Shown one piece after another: positions 43,737 to 54,951 of a DNA stretch of 64,000 bases; the first letter of the stretch is position 1; every line of letters begins with the position of its first letter. The DNA comes from Prosthecodimorpha staleyi (GTDB lineage: Bacteria > Pseudomonadota > Alphaproteobacteria > Rhizobiales > Ancalomicrobiaceae): contig NZ_JAHHZF010000003.1 of assembly GCF_018729455.1 (NCBI RefSeq), positions 223,052 through 287,051 of the forward strand, given 5' to 3'. A program made the translations under genes and the position numbers. The notes under the pieces were generated by a model that was not told the origin of the DNA, made no database searches, and saw only the letters and a list, made by a program, of their open reading frames with translations.

Positions 43737-44453
43737 TCAGACGCGCTGCAGGCGGACCATCGAGAAGACGCCGAAGGGATCCAGCGAGCGGGTCTCGACA
43801 TGGCGCAGCCCGGGGCGGTCGAGCAGGCGGGCGACGGGGAAGTCCGGGCGCCAGCCGAGGCGGCTGGTCAGCGGCGTCATGATCTTTTCCAGCCCGTGCC
43901 GCCAGCCGCGCTCCGAGGCGAAGTGCGACACGATCAGGGCCTCGCCGCCGGGCTTCAGTACGCGCTCGATCTCGGCCATCACGGCTTCCGGATGCGGCAC
44001 CACCGTGATGGTGAACATGGTCGCGGCGGTGTCGAAGGTTCCGTCCGCGAAGGTCAGGCGGCTGGCGTCCATCTCCAGAAGGTCGACCACATGGGTCAGG
44101 CCCTCGTCGCGCACCTTCTTGCGCGCCACGCGCAGCATTTCGGGCGACAGATCGATGCCGGTCACCTGCAGATGGCGGGCATAGTCGCCGAGCGCCACGC
44201 CGGTGCCGACGCCGATCTCCAGAAGGCTGCCCTGGCGGGCATTGATATGGGCGAGCGCGTTGCGGCGCGCGAGGCCGAACAACCGGCCGAAACCGAAGGA
44301 CCGGCTGAAGACGAAGTCATAGAAGGGCGCCCAGCGCGCATAGGCGGCGAGGACGGAAGACTGATCGAGGCGAGGTGTGCCGTTGAGCATCGACGGGTCG
44401 TAGGCGGCCTCGGCCTTCGCAGCGGCCGTGTTTCGGTTGTTCTGGATGGACAT
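43737..44453 (-). CDS. Class I SAM methyltransferase, PmtA-like
   Basis: A 238-residue cytosolic methyltransferase. YARWAPFYDFVFS near the N terminus, the SAM motif LLEIGVGTGVALGDY, GIDLSPEML and later ERVLKPGGEALIVSHF match phosphatidylethanolamine N-methyltransferases of the Rhodobacter/Agrobacterium PmtA type, which make phosphatidylcholine. Lipid specificity is inferred. GAGAA lies before the start. mnmA lies 24 bp upstream on the same strand. Confidence 0.82.
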   Translation of the reverse strand: MSIQNNRNTAAAKAEAAYDPSMLNGTPRLDQSSVLAAYARWAPFYDFVFSRSFGFGRLFGLARRNALAHINARQGSLLEIGVGTGVALGDYARHLQVTGIDLSPEMLRVARKKVRDEGLTHVVDLLEMDASRLTFADGTFDTAATMFTITVVPHPEAVMAEIERVLKPGGEALIVSHFASERGWRHGLEKIMTPLTSRLGWRPDFPVARLLDRPGLRHVETRSLDPFGVFSMVRLQRV

Positions 44454-44477
44454 GCGTTTCTCGCTGATAGGGGCCCT

Positions 44478-45671
44478 TCACGCGGCTGCCGTGCCGGTGG
44501 TGAGACGATCGCCCGAAGCGACACCCGCTGCAACGCTGCTACGCGCCACCCGCGCGATGGTTCCGCCGCCGAGCACGCGCGCCCCACGATCCGCCGAATC
44601 GTAGAACACGCAGGCCTGCCCGGGCGCGACGCCATGCTCCCCGTCGGCGAGTTCGACGACGAGGTCGCCTTCACGCCGCGCGAGCAGGGCCGGCTGCGGC
44701 GGCCGGGTCGATCGCACCTTCGCCCAGACCTCGACGCCGGCGGCGGGAATCGCCTCGATCGTACCGTCTCCGATCCAATTGACCTGACGAAGATGAAGCT
44801 CTCGTGTCATCAGAGCCTCGCGCGGCCCGACCACGACCCGGCGCGTTTCCGAATCGAGATGGACCACGTAGAGCGGTTCGCCGGCCGAAACGCCGATGCC
44901 GCGGCGCTGGCCGACGGTGAAGCGGATGATGCCGGCATGCCGGCCGAGCACGCGGCCGTCGACATGCACGATCTCGCCCGGCTCGGCCGCCCCCGGCTTC
45001 AGCCGCTCGATCACGTCGGCATAGCGGCCCGACGGCACGAAGCAGATGTCCTGGCTGTCGTGCTTCTCGGCCACGGCGAGCCCGAAGGCGCGGGCGAGAT
45101 CGCGCGTCTCCGCCTTGGTCAGACTTCCGAGCGGGAAGCGCACGAAGTCGAGCTGCTCCTGCGTGGTGGCGTAAAGGAAGTAGCTCTGGTCGCGATCCTC
45201 GTCGACCGGCCGGTACAGGGCGCGGTGGCCGGTGCCGAGCGCCCGGCTGTCGACATAGTGGCCGGTCGCCAGCGCGGCCGCACCCAGACTGCGGGCGGTG
45301 TCGAGCAGGTCGGAGAACTTGACCGTCTGGTTGCACGAAACGCAGGGCACCGGCGTCTCGCCATGCAGGTAGCTCTCGGCGAAGCTGTCGATCACGGCGG
45401 CGCGGAAGCGCTCCTCGTAGTCGAGCACGTAGTGCGGAATGCCGAGCGTCTCGGCGACGCGGCGGGCGTCCAGGATGTCCTGGCCGGCGCAGCAGGAGCC
45501 CTTGCGGTGGGTGGCCTCGCCATGGTCGTAGAGCTGCAGCGTCACGCCGACGACGTCGTAGCCGGCCCGTTTCAGAAGGCCCGCGACCACGGAGGAATCC
45601 ACCCCGCCCGACATCGCGACGACGACGCGGTTCTCCTCCCGGCGACCCGGCAGGTCGAGCTCAGGAAACAT
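44478..45671 (-). CDS. mnmA: tRNA-specific 2-thiouridylase
   Basis: MnmA thiolates U34 of tRNA-Lys, -Glu and -Gln. The 397-residue product has the PP-loop SGGVDSSV near residue 20, catalytic Cys in [11 protein letters not shown] and a second Cys in [11 protein letters not shown], and the binding segments ATGHYV and KDQSYFLY-like DRDQSYFLY. The start at 45671 (MFPELDLP) follows GAGAGAGGAC; the longer frame to 45749 is not used. The methyltransferase follows on the same strand. Confidence 0.96.
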   Translation of the reverse strand: MFPELDLPGRREENRVVVAMSGGVDSSVVAGLLKRAGYDVVGVTLQLYDHGEATHRKGSCCAGQDILDARRVAETLGIPHYVLDYEERFRAAVIDSFAESYLHGETPVPCVSCNQTVKFSDLLDTARSLGAAALATGHYVDSRALGTGHRALYRPVDEDRDQSYFLYATTQEQLDFVRFPLGSLTKAETRDLARAFGLAVAEKHDSQDICFVPSGRYADVIERLKPGAAEPGEIVHVDGRVLGRHAGIIRFTVGQRRGIGVSAGEPLYVVHLDSETRRVVVGPREALMTRELHLRQVNWIGDGTIEAIPAAGVEVWAKVRSTRPPQPALLARREGDLVVELADGEHGVAPGQACVFYDSADRGARVLGGGTIARVARSSVAAGVASGDRLTTGTAAA

Positions 45672-46051
45672 GGGCGGTCCTCTCTCCTCCTCGCCCGTCA
45701 CGCCGCGCGCCGGATGACCGGCGGCCCGGTTGCGGGTCGCATTGTCCAATGAACGGGCGATCTGGCCTGCCGATGGGTGGGCGGCCCGCAGCTGATGTGG
45801 GGCGGTCCGGGCTGGACCGCAACGGCCGGACTATAGCCAAACCCGGCACCAGCCGGAAAGAGGCCGGGCGGCAGGTCTTGCCTGCGCAGGCACGAATTGC
45901 CGGGGCGGACCGCGAGACGGCCCGGCGGCGCCAGCGTACCCTGAAGATAAAGCATTGGCGGAACAGGAGCTTATTGCCCGGCGGCACGGTGGCCCCGGGC
46001 TTGCAGCGGACCTTGCGTCAGTGAGCCCGAAATGGGCCGAGGAGACCCGAC
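45672..46051. other. Divergent region between mnmA and fliK
   Basis: About 380 bp with no credible gene. It must contain the mnmA promoter and that of fliK. I found no clear sigma-54 (TGGC-N8-TTGC) or CtrA site. Confidence 0.3.
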
Positions 46052-47866
46052 TTGGCTGCGATCTCGCTCCTTCCCGCCGGTGCCCAGACCGGAACGCCCG
46101 CCACCGCCCTGGCCGCGGGCGGCGCGACGGCGGATGGTCTATTTCTTGATTTCATGGCGAATTTCGCGGCCTCGCTGAACGCGCCGGAGGCCGCGGCCGA
46201 GGCGGGCGGCGCGGCGCCGCAGCTTCCCGCCAATGCCCGGCGCCGCCCCGGCGGCAGCGACGATCCGACCCTCGATGCGGCAGCCGCGGCCGCCCAGGCG
46301 GGCCTGATGGCCTCCGCCCTGCAGGCCCAGACGCCCGTTCCGATCCTCTTCGTCGCCGGGCTGGGGAGTTCGCCGGAAACCGCGACCGCGCCGACCGCCG
46401 ATGCCGGAAAGACCATGGCCGCCTCCGCGGCGACCGGCGACGCGGCCGGCGGCGGAGCGGCGATACAGCCTGCCGGCGGTCCGGATGCCGGCGCCGCAAG
46501 CCCCGTCGGGATCCGCCCCGGCGCCACGGGCCCCGGCGGTATGGGACCCGGGGGCGCCGGCCCGGCCGCGGCCGTCAATGCCGCATCGACACCGGGAACC
46601 GGCGCTGCGGTTCCGGCCGCCAGTTTCGCCGCCCTGATGGCGGCGCTCGGCGTCGACGAGGCGGCGGCCCCGGCAGACGGGATCGCGCCGCCGTCCGGCG
46701 CTTCGGCCAGGGCGGATGCGTCCGCCGCCGCAGGAGACCGACCGGCGCCCTCCGCCGCCCCGGCGGCGGCAGCCTCCACACCGGGCGTGCCGCCCGGCGC
46801 GGGACGCATCACCGTTCGCAGCCTCGCCCCGGGTGCCGCCCGGGGCGCAGCGTCCGGCGCTCCGGTCACGGCCGCCAGCCCCGGCGCGGACGGCTCGATT
46901 CCCGCCTCCGCGACCGCCGGTTCGGCCTCGGAAGCCGCTGCGCCGTCTCCGCCTGAGGTCGTGGCGCCCGCCGCGACCGGGCCTTCCGGCGCCGCGAAGG
47001 GCGGCGGCACGACGGCCGCACGGGAAGCGTCCGGGACGTCCCCCGGCGCGACGTCCATTCCGGCGGACGCCGGGGCGGCGACTGGCAAGACGGCGGCGAA
47101 GGCCGCGCATCAGATGGCGGACGGGCTCGAAGCCGGCACCGACCCGGCCGAACAGGGATCGGACGTCAGGGCGGTCGATCCGGCCGCGCCGCAGGCCGCA
47201 GGTACCAGGATCGCGGCCGGCCCCGGCCTCGCCGAGCCGGCCGGCCATGCCCACCGGGATGCGGCCGATCGGAACGGCGGCGACCGGGATGCCGACGGAT
47301 CGGCCATCGATGCCGCCACCAATCCAGGCGACAACTCTGGCGCCAACCCGGGCGCCGCCCCGACCTTCGGTCCCGGAAAGGGTCCGGACGGCCTGCACGA
47401 CGCGGCCGCGACGGGTCCCGGCGCCGCCGATACCGCCCGCGGCGCGCCGGCCGAGCAGGTCGCCGCGGCCGTGCAAAGCGCCGCCGCCCGCAGCGACAAG
47501 CGTCTCGAGATCCGCCTCGATCCGCCGGAGCTCGGCAAGGTCGACATCCGCATGCAGATCGGCAACGACGGCGAGGTTCGCGCCCATCTGGTGGTCGAAC
47601 GGGCCGAGACGCTCGACATGATGCTGCGCGATCAGCGCGGGCTTGAGCGCAGCCTGGAGCAGAGCGGCATGAAGCTCGCCGACAACGGCGTCAGCTTCTC
47701 GCTGCGCCAGGACGGCGGCCAGCCCGGAGGCGACGGCTGGCGCAATCCCTACGGCGCCGATCGCCGGGGCGATGCGGCACAGGCCTCGGACGAGGAGATC
47801 GCACTCCCGGCCGCCCTGCCCTATCGCCGGCCGGAGCGGGCCGGCGGCATCGACCTCAGCGTCTGA
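46052..47866 (+). CDS. fliK: Flagellar hook-length control protein FliK
   Basis: A 604-residue, Ala/Pro/Gly-rich protein that measures hook length and switches export specificity. About 470 low-complexity residues form the variable spacer. The conserved C-terminal Flg_hook domain (about 470-560) reads RLEIRLDPPELGKVDIRMQI with VERAETLDMMLRDQ. Start TTG 46052 follows GAGGAGA by 7 nt. It begins the flagellar block and is followed by flgD. Confidence 0.85.
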   Translation: MAAISLLPAGAQTGTPATALAAGGATADGLFLDFMANFAASLNAPEAAAEAGGAAPQLPANARRRPGGSDDPTLDAAAAAAQAGLMASALQAQTPVPILFVAGLGSSPETATAPTADAGKTMAASAATGDAAGGGAAIQPAGGPDAGAASPVGIRPGATGPGGMGPGGAGPAAAVNAASTPGTGAAVPAASFAALMAALGVDEAAAPADGIAPPSGASARADASAAAGDRPAPSAAPAAAASTPGVPPGAGRITVRSLAPGAARGAASGAPVTAASPGADGSIPASATAGSASEAAAPSPPEVVAPAATGPSGAAKGGGTTAAREASGTSPGATSIPADAGAATGKTAAKAAHQMADGLEAGTDPAEQGSDVRAVDPAAPQAAGTRIAAGPGLAEPAGHAHRDAADRNGGDRDADGSAIDAATNPGDNSGANPGAAPTFGPGKGPDGLHDAAATGPGAADTARGAPAEQVAAAVQSAAARSDKRLEIRLDPPELGKVDIRMQIGNDGEVRAHLVVERAETLDMMLRDQRGLERSLEQSGMKLADNGVSFSLRQDGGQPGGDGWRNPYGADRRGDAAQASDEEIALPAALPYRRPERAGGIDLSV

Positions 47867-48094
47867 TCCGGCGCCGGCCACCGCCCGGCGCGAGGATCGA
47901 CCCTTCCGTCAGTCATCGCATGCGGGTGTGGCGGCCCGACCGAAGCCCGCCGGCCTTCGTGGTTCGATCGGGACGGATGGTTCCCGTCCGGCTCGTGAAT
48001 CCGAACCACCAACTCTTTGATTGCGTGGTCAATTCAATCCGACATTTGCGGGGCGCCGATGTCGGTTTCTGACCGCTAGCGAAGGAAACGCATC

Positions 48095-48760
48095 ATGGCC
48101 ATTTCCGGCATCGCCACGGCACCCGGCACCAGCAGCAATTCCGCCTCGACCGCGGACCAGACCCGGCTGTCGTCCAACTACACCATGTTCCTGACTCTGC
48201 TGACGACTCAGCTCAGGCATCAGGATCCGACCCAGCCGATGGATGCCAACCAGTTCACCCAACAACTGGTTCAGTATTCGTCCATCGAGCAGCAAATCAA
48301 GATGAACACCAACCTCGAGGACATGAAGAGCGCCTTGGCCATCGCCAACGCCACGCAACTGGTCAACTATGTCGGCACGACCGTGACGGCGGATTCGAGC
48401 AAGACCACGCTGCAGGGCGGCCAGGCCAAGTGGAGCTTCTCCATGCCGAAGGCCGCCTCGGCGACCGTGACCGTGAAGAACGAGGCGGGCGCCGTCGTCT
48501 ATTCGCAACAGAAGAGCTTCACCAGCGGCGTCCAGGAATTCGTCTGGAACGGCAAGAAGACCGACGGGTCCGCCGCGCCGGACGGCACCTACACGATTTC
48601 CTTCGACGCCAAGGATTCCGCCGGCAATGCCGTGAAGCCGAGCGCGGAAGTCACCGGCAAGGTGACGGCGCTCGATTTCACGTCCGGTCAACCCTACCTG
48701 CTGATCGACGGCATGAGCATTTCGGTCTGGTCGGTGAAATCGGTAACTGCGGCGAACTGA
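48095..48760 (+). CDS. flgD: Flagellar hook assembly/capping protein FlgD
   Basis: A 221-residue hook cap scaffold needed for FlgE polymerisation. The N-terminal part has SNYTMFLTLLTTQLRHQDPTQPMD, the family's export/assembly signature, and NQFTQQLVQYSSIEQQ. A FlgD Ig-like domain follows (VKNEAGAVVYSQQ, FVWNGKKTDG). A GAAGGAAA ribosome-binding site precedes the start. It is 228 bp after fliK. Confidence 0.94.
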   Translation: MAISGIATAPGTSSNSASTADQTRLSSNYTMFLTLLTTQLRHQDPTQPMDANQFTQQLVQYSSIEQQIKMNTNLEDMKSALAIANATQLVNYVGTTVTADSSKTTLQGGQAKWSFSMPKAASATVTVKNEAGAVVYSQQKSFTSGVQEFVWNGKKTDGSAAPDGTYTISFDAKDSAGNAVKPSAEVTGKVTALDFTSGQPYLLIDGMSISVWSVKSVTAAN

Positions 48761-48920
48761 TAGGCCGGCCAAGCCCTTCCGCGACTCGGCAGGGCGGCGA
48801 TGCCGAAGATGTTCATCTCAATCCAGTCGAAGTGTCGGTCATCGCTTAGCCATATTTTAAGGCGGTCGCGCTTACGCTCTCAATCGATGTGGTCGCATCG
48901 AGTGTGTTTGTGAGAGTACG

Positions 48921-49196
48921 ATGACCGATCAGGTTAGACCGCGAGTGAAATACGTCATCGGGCCGGACGGCAGTCCGCTGACGATCGCCGACCTGCCGCC
49001 GACCGATACCAAGCGCTGGGTCATCCGCCGCAAGGCCGAAGTGGTCGCTGCGGTGCGCGGCGGGCTCCTCTCGCTTGAGGAGGCGTGTAACCGCTATACT
49101 TTGACGGTCGAAGAATTCATCGCCTGGCAGCAGTCGATCGACCGCCACGGGCTGGCGGGTCTGAGGACCACGCGCATCCAGCATTACCGACAGTAG
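48921..49196 (+). CDS. sciP: CtrA inhibitor SciP (DUF1153)
   Basis: A 91-residue protein of the DUF1153 family, whose Caulobacter member SciP binds CtrA and blocks its transcription activation. Diagnostic segments: KYVIGPDGSPLTIADLPP, KRWVIRRKAEVVAAVRGGLLSLEEAC and EFIAWQQSIDRHG, a helix-turn-helix-like fold. A strong terminator follows. Its presence among flagellar genes together with ctrA at 57454 indicates cell-cycle control of motility. Confidence 0.93.
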   Translation: MTDQVRPRVKYVIGPDGSPLTIADLPPTDTKRWVIRRKAEVVAAVRGGLLSLEEACNRYTLTVEEFIAWQQSIDRHGLAGLRTTRIQHYRQ

Positions 49197-49228
49197 CGAT
49201 CCTCGCGAACGATGCCGATTCTTCCTGA

Positions 49229-49255
49229 AGGCCGGGCCCACAGCCCGGCCTTTTT
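49229..49255 (+). terminator. Rho-independent terminator of sciP
   Basis: A perfect 9-bp stem (AGGCCGGGC/GCCCGGCCT) with a 5-nt loop and five T residues, 33 bp past the sciP stop. Confidence 0.85.
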
Positions 49256-49523
49256 CGTTGGCCTGTCGGCCCGGTCGTCGGCCCGGCCCGTTCCGTTTCC
49301 GGGACCTTAATGGCAGGCGGCAAATTTCGCACGGTCGCCGAACCGGCGGTTAACGAAATTGCCGTCATTTGTGCACCGGGCGTACCGCAACGGGACCCTT
49401 GTTAACCGGACGTTTACCATCCACTGGGAAATTCTTGCCCAGCGGTTCGGCGTCGGGCCCCCGCGCCCCACACGGGGGATCCGGCGCCGCCGCTGCCCCC
49501 TCCGACCTCGGACAAGAACCCCC
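49256..49523. other. fliF promoter region
   Basis: About 270 bp between the sciP terminator and fliF. It includes A/T-richer bases from 49310 to 49440 and a CtrA-like box at 49402-49416. The open frame upstream of fliF (from 49359) is Arg/Pro-rich and considered leader. Confidence 0.4.
49402..49416 (+). promoter_or_regulatory. CtrA-like box upstream of fliF
   Basis: TTAA-CCGGACG-TTTA matches the CtrA site TTAA-N7-TTAA at seven of eight positions. It lies 108 bp before the fliF start. CtrA regulation of early flagellar operons is established in Caulobacter and relatives. Confidence 0.45.
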
Positions 49524-51251
49524 GTGAACGGCGCCGTCGAGTTCCTCAAGACCCTCGGACCTGCCCGCCTCGCCGCCATGGCGGTGGTCACGGCCCTGCT
49601 CGTCGGCTTTTTCGGCTTCATCATCATGCGGGCAACCCAGCCGGTGATGGCGCCGCTCTACTCGGACCTCTCGGTTCAGGATTCCGCCTCGATCGTGAAA
49701 GAGCTGGAAGCCGGGGCCGTGCCCTACGAACTGCGCCAGGACGGCGCCCAGATCCTGGTTCCCAAGGAGAATTTGCTGCGGCTGCGCATGAAGCTGGCCG
49801 AGAAGGGCATTCCGGCCGGCGGCTCGGTCGGCTACGAGATCTTCGACAAGTCGGACGCGCTCGGCACCACGAGCTTCGTGCAGAACATCAACCATCTGCG
49901 CGCCCTGGAAGGCGAACTGGCGCGCACCATCCGGGCCATCGACCGGGTCCAGGCCGCGCGCGTGCATCTGGTCATCCCCGAGCGGCAACTGTTCCAGCGC
50001 GAAAAGGCCATGCCATCCGCGTCGATCGTGCTGAAGCTGCGCGGCACGCTCGAAGCCCAGCAGATCCGCTCGATCCAGCACCTGGTCGCCTCGGCGGTCG
50101 AGGGGCTGAAGCCGTTCCGCGTCTCGATCGTCGACGAGAAGGGCACCCTGCTTGGCGGCGGTCAGGAGGAAGACCCGCAGGGTACCGTCGCGGCCTCCCT
50201 GCAGGAGCGTACCGCCGGCTACGAGCGCCGCATGGAGACCCAGATCGAATCGATCGTCGGCTCGATCGTCGGCCAGGGACGCGCCCGCGTCCGCGTCTCC
50301 GCCGAACTCGATTTCAACCGCGTCACCCAGACCTCGGACACCTTCGATCCGAACGGTCAGGTGGTCCGCTCGACCCAGACCAAGGAAGAGAATTCCAGCT
50401 CGGCGACCGGCGACAAGGCCGTCTCGGTCGGCAACCAGCTGCCGGGTTCCCAGCAGCAGAACGGGGCCGCCGGCCGCGATGCCACCAACAGCTCCGAGGA
50501 ACTGGTCAACTACGAGATCTCCAAGACCACGCGGACCGAGGTCCTGGAGGCGGGCCGGATCAAGCGGATCTCGGTCGCCGTGCTGGTCGACGGCGTCTAT
50601 GCCGCCGGCCAGAACGGCGAGGTCACCTACCAGCCTCGCAGCCAGCAGGATCTCGACCGCATCTCCGCCCTGGTCCGCTCCTCGGTCGGCTTCGACCAGA
50701 AGCGCGGCGACCAGGTCGAGGTGGTCAACCTGCGCTTCGCCGAGGCGCCGGCTTCGCTGCCGCTGGAGGCGCAGGCCAAGACCGGCATCATGGCGCTGAT
50801 CGACTTCACCAAGGACGACATCCTGCGGCTGATCGAGCTCAGCATCCTGTTCCTGATGACCATCCTGGTCCTGCTCTTCGCCGTCCGGCCTCTGATCAAG
50901 CGCATGGTCGACCCGACCGCCGCCAATGCCGCCGGAAACGGGGTCGCCGCGCTCGGCGCCTCCGCCACGCTCTCCGGCGAGCCGGGCTCGACCGTGCTGC
51001 AAGTCACCCTGCCGGGCCATGTCATCGGTGCGGACGGCAAGCCCGTTCCGGTCAGCGCCGCCGGCACGGTCGGTCCGGACGGCCAGGCCGCCGGCCTGCC
51101 GCTGCCCGACAACATGAACCTGCAGAAGCTCGAGCAGGCCAAGGCGCTCGGCGCCATGCATGCCACCTCGATCCAGAAGGTGGGCGAACTGATCGTCGAA
51201 CATCCGGCCGAAGCCACGGCGCTGATCCGCGGCTGGCTGATGGAGGGCTGA
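49524..51251 (+). CDS. fliF: Flagellar MS-ring protein FliF
   Basis: A 575-residue inner-membrane ring protein. Two membrane segments (about 15-36 and 437-457) flank the large periplasmic part ([35 protein letters not shown]). The cytosolic tail ends [20 protein letters not shown], the FliG-binding segment. GTG 49524 is chosen; the upstream ORF portion is Arg-rich. fliG follows after 7 bp. Confidence 0.95.
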   Translation: MNGAVEFLKTLGPARLAAMAVVTALLVGFFGFIIMRATQPVMAPLYSDLSVQDSASIVKELEAGAVPYELRQDGAQILVPKENLLRLRMKLAEKGIPAGGSVGYEIFDKSDALGTTSFVQNINHLRALEGELARTIRAIDRVQAARVHLVIPERQLFQREKAMPSASIVLKLRGTLEAQQIRSIQHLVASAVEGLKPFRVSIVDEKGTLLGGGQEEDPQGTVAASLQERTAGYERRMETQIESIVGSIVGQGRARVRVSAELDFNRVTQTSDTFDPNGQVVRSTQTKEENSSSATGDKAVSVGNQLPGSQQQNGAAGRDATNSSEELVNYEISKTTRTEVLEAGRIKRISVAVLVDGVYAAGQNGEVTYQPRSQQDLDRISALVRSSVGFDQKRGDQVEVVNLRFAEAPASLPLEAQAKTGIMALIDFTKDDILRLIELSILFLMTILVLLFAVRPLIKRMVDPTAANAAGNGVAALGASATLSGEPGSTVLQVTLPGHVIGADGKPVPVSAAGTVGPDGQAAGLPLPDNMNLQKLEQAKALGAMHATSIQKVGELIVEHPAEATALIRGWLMEG

Positions 51252-51258
51252 CCGCACC

Positions 51259-52353
51259 ATGGCCGCACCCGCTCCCACCGCCGCCCCGCCGCCCGCCACC
51301 CTGGCGCAGCGCGCCACCGGCGTCGCCGCGCTCCAGGTCAGCACCAACGAACGCTACCGGGAACTGGCCGGCGCCGAGCGCGCCGCCGTGCTCCTGCTGG
51401 CGCTCGGCGAGGAACACGGGCGCGAAGTCTGGAAGCGGCTCGACGAACTGGAGATCCGCCAGATCTCGCAGGCCATGGCCAAGCTCGGCCCGGTCACGCC
51501 GGAGATGCTGGAGAACCTCTTCGTCGACTTCGTCACCCGCATCTCGTCGAAGGGCTCGCTGACCGGCAACCTCGATTCGACCGAGCGCATCCTGCTGTCC
51601 TTCCTCCCGCCGGACCGGGTCAACCAGATCCTGGAGGAGATCCGCGGGCCGGCCGGCCGCAACATGTGGGAGAAGCTCTCCAACGTGCAGGAGAACGTGC
51701 TCGCCAACTACCTGAAGAACGAATACCCGCAGACCGTCGCGCTGGTCCTGTCCAAGATCCGCTCCGACCATGCCGGCCGCGTGCTGGCGATCCTGCCGGA
51801 AGAATTCTCGCTCGAAGTCGTCAACCGCATGCTGAAGATGGAGGCGGTGCAGAAGGAGGTGCTCGACAAGGTCGAGCAGACGCTGCGCATCGAGTTCATG
51901 TCCAATCTCAGCCACACCTCGCGGCGCGACGCGCACGAACTGATGGCGGAGATCTTCAACTCCTTCGACCGCCAGACCGAAGCCCGCTTCCTGACTGCGC
52001 TGGAGGAGGACAACCGCGAGTCGGCCGAGAAGATCAAGGCACTGATGTTCACCTTCGAGGATCTCGGCAAGCTCGACAGCGCCGGCGTCCAGACGCTCCT
52101 GCGCAACATCGACAAGGACAAGCTGGCCATCGCGCTCAAGGGTGCCTCTGACAGCCTCAAGAACATCTTCTTCTCCAACATGTCGAGCCGCGCCGCCGGC
52201 ATGCTCAAGGAAGACATGGAGGCACTCGGCCCGGTCCGCCTGCGCGACGTGGACGAGTCGCAGGCGACCATGGTCAACGTCGCCAAGGATCTCGCGGCGA
52301 AGGGCGAGATCATGATCACCAAGTCCAAGGGCGACGACGAACTGATCTACTGA
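51259..52353 (+). CDS. fliG: Flagellar motor switch protein FliG
   Basis: A 364-residue C-ring protein transmitting torque. FliG-N ([15 protein letters not shown]), middle domain with the EHPQ-like [14 protein letters not shown], and FliG-C ([20 protein letters not shown], with charged residues that meet the MotA stator) are present. A Pro/Ala-rich N-terminal extension of about 25 residues is unusual but common in Rhizobiales. Confidence 0.96.
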   Translation: MAAPAPTAAPPPATLAQRATGVAALQVSTNERYRELAGAERAAVLLLALGEEHGREVWKRLDELEIRQISQAMAKLGPVTPEMLENLFVDFVTRISSKGSLTGNLDSTERILLSFLPPDRVNQILEEIRGPAGRNMWEKLSNVQENVLANYLKNEYPQTVALVLSKIRSDHAGRVLAILPEEFSLEVVNRMLKMEAVQKEVLDKVEQTLRIEFMSNLSHTSRRDAHELMAEIFNSFDRQTEARFLTALEEDNRESAEKIKALMFTFEDLGKLDSAGVQTLLRNIDKDKLAIALKGASDSLKNIFFSNMSSRAAGMLKEDMEALGPVRLRDVDESQATMVNVAKDLAAKGEIMITKSKGDDELIY

Positions 52354-52369
52354 GGACCGGAAAACCAGC

Positions 52370-53138
<769 letters not shown>

Positions 53139-53141
53139 GCC

Positions 53142-53477
53142 ATGGCCGGCCCGAACGAGGGAATCGCGCTCGACGAGATGGGCAACCCAGCCCGCCAGAG
53201 CGCACTCAACGACGAACCGGTGATCGCCCGCAGTGCGGCCGAATTGGAGGCGGTGTTCGACGTCCCGGTCAAGGTCTCGGCCGTGCTCGGACAGGCGCGG
53301 ATGCAGGTCTCCGACCTGTTGCGGATGACCAGCGGCACGGTGCTGGAACTCGACCGCAAGGTCGGCGAGGCGATCGACATCTACGTCAACAACCGTCTGG
53401 TCGCGCGCGGCGAAGTCGTCCTGGTCGAGGACCGGCTCGGCGTGACCATGACCGAAATCATCAAGGGCGAGCGCTGA
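53142..53477 (+). CDS. fliN: Flagellar motor switch protein FliN
   Basis: A 111-residue C-ring protein with the SpoA domain: VFDVPVKVSAVLGQARM, SDLLRMTSGTVLELD, GEAIDIYVNNRLVARGEVVLVEDRLGV. The N-terminal 35 residues are variable. It interacts with FliH and FliM. fliM is not in this window, so it must be elsewhere. flbD follows after 23 bp. Confidence 0.95.
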   Translation: MAGPNEGIALDEMGNPARQSALNDEPVIARSAAELEAVFDVPVKVSAVLGQARMQVSDLLRMTSGTVLELDRKVGEAIDIYVNNRLVARGEVVLVEDRLGVTMTEIIKGER

Positions 53478-53500
53478 GTCGCGCGCCGGAGGGCTGAGCC

Positions 53501-54880
53501 ATGAGACTGCTGATCGTCGGAACGCTGGGTGGGCAGCTCGCCGTCGCCTCGCGCATGGCGATGGACCGCGGGGCCTCCGTGGTCCATGCCGACTCGGTGG
53601 AAACCGCGCTGAAGACGCTGCGCTCCGGCCGCGGCGCCGATCTGATCATGATCGACGTGGCGCTGAATATCGGCGACCTGATCCGCCGCCTGGAGCAGGA
53701 ACTGATCCACGTCCCGGTAGTCGCCTGCGGGACGACCACCAATGCCCGGGCGGCCGTCGAGGCGATCCGCGCCGGCGCCAAGGAATATATCCCGCTGCCG
53801 CCCGATCCCGAGCTGATCGCCGCCGTTCTGGCCGCGGTCGCCGAGGAGAGCCGGGATCTGATCGTGCGCGACGACGCCATGGCGCGCGTCCTGCGCCTGG
53901 CCGACCAGGTCGCCGCCTCGGAGGCCTCGATCCTGATCACCGGCGAGAGCGGCACCGGCAAGGAGGTGCTCGCCCGCCACGTGCATCGCAAGTCGAACCG
54001 GGCCGACAAGCCGTTCATTGCGGTCAACTGCGCCGCGATCCCCGAGCAACTGCTGGAAAGCGAGCTGTTCGGCCACGAGAAGGGCGCCTTCACGGGGGCG
54101 ATCGCGCGCCGCATCGGCAAGTTCGAGGAGGCCGACGGCGGCACGCTGCTGCTCGACGAAATCTCCGAGATGGACCTGCGCCTGCAGGCCAAGCTGCTGC
54201 GCGCCATCCAGGAGCGGCTGATCGACCGGGTCGGCGGCGCCCGGCCGGTGCCGGTCAACATCCGCATCCTGGCGACCTCCAACCGCACGCTCGCCGACGA
54301 GGTGCGCAAGGGCACGTTCCGCGAGGACCTGCTCTACCGGCTGAACGTCGTCAACCTGAAGATCCCGCCCTTGCGCGAGCGGCCGGCCGACGTGATCGCG
54401 CTCGCCGAGCATTTCGCCGAGAAATACGCCAAGGTGAACGGGCTGAAGCCGAAGGCGATCGGCGCGGAGGCGCGCCGGCAGCTGATGCGCGCGCGCTGGC
54501 CGGGCAATGTCCGCGAGCTCGAGAACTGCATGCACCGCGCCGTGCTGGTCGCCGCCGGCGACGAGATCGGCCCGGACGCCATCCTGACGCCGGACGGCGA
54601 ACTGATGGGCGCCCCCGAACGCCCGGACCTCGACCGGACCGTGGCCCGGGCCGCCGAGACCGCCGAGGCGGTGACGCGCGCCCTGGTCGGCCGAACGGTG
54701 GCCGATGTCGAGCGCGACCTGATCCTGTCGACGCTCGACCACTGCTTCGGCAATCGCACCCACGCGGCCAACATCCTCGGCATCTCGATCCGCACCATGC
54801 GCAACAAGCTCAAGGAATATGCCGAGGAGGGTCATCCGGTGCCCCCGCCCGGCCAGGGCGAGGCGCGCGAGGTCGCCTGA
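53501..54880 (+). CDS. flbD: FlbD-type sigma-54-dependent regulator
   Basis: A 459-residue activator of flagellar class III/IV genes in Caulobacter-type cascades. A degenerate receiver-like N terminus (residues 1-115) precedes the AAA+ domain with Walker A GESGTGKE (148-155), GAFTGA (195-200) for sigma-54 contact, Walker B LLLDE, and a Fis-type helix-turn-helix (NRTHAANILGISIRTMRNKL). All activator motifs are intact, so sigma-54 promoters should exist in the genome. Confidence 0.93.
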   Translation: MRLLIVGTLGGQLAVASRMAMDRGASVVHADSVETALKTLRSGRGADLIMIDVALNIGDLIRRLEQELIHVPVVACGTTTNARAAVEAIRAGAKEYIPLPPDPELIAAVLAAVAEESRDLIVRDDAMARVLRLADQVAASEASILITGESGTGKEVLARHVHRKSNRADKPFIAVNCAAIPEQLLESELFGHEKGAFTGAIARRIGKFEEADGGTLLLDEISEMDLRLQAKLLRAIQERLIDRVGGARPVPVNIRILATSNRTLADEVRKGTFREDLLYRLNVVNLKIPPLRERPADVIALAEHFAEKYAKVNGLKPKAIGAEARRQLMRARWPGNVRELENCMHRAVLVAAGDEIGPDAILTPDGELMGAPERPDLDRTVARAAETAEAVTRALVGRTVADVERDLILSTLDHCFGNRTHAANILGISIRTMRNKLKEYAEEGHPVPPPGQGEAREVA

Positions 54881-54951
54881 GCGGCGACCGTTGACCGAGA
54901 CGTCAGCCCGTGACACCACCATCCGGTCGAATCGCGATCGGAGGGGCTGCG

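Noticed and set aside
48015-48032. TTGAT-like dyad before flgD as an FNR/FixK box
   Set aside because: TTGA and TCAA are 8 bp apart rather than the required 6, so it does not fit the FNR/FixK consensus.
53139-53497. Read-through extension of fliH to 375 residues
   Set aside because: Beyond the poly-C tract the product is Arg-rich and lies over fliN in another frame. The alternative frame stops just before fliN, as in a normal operon.
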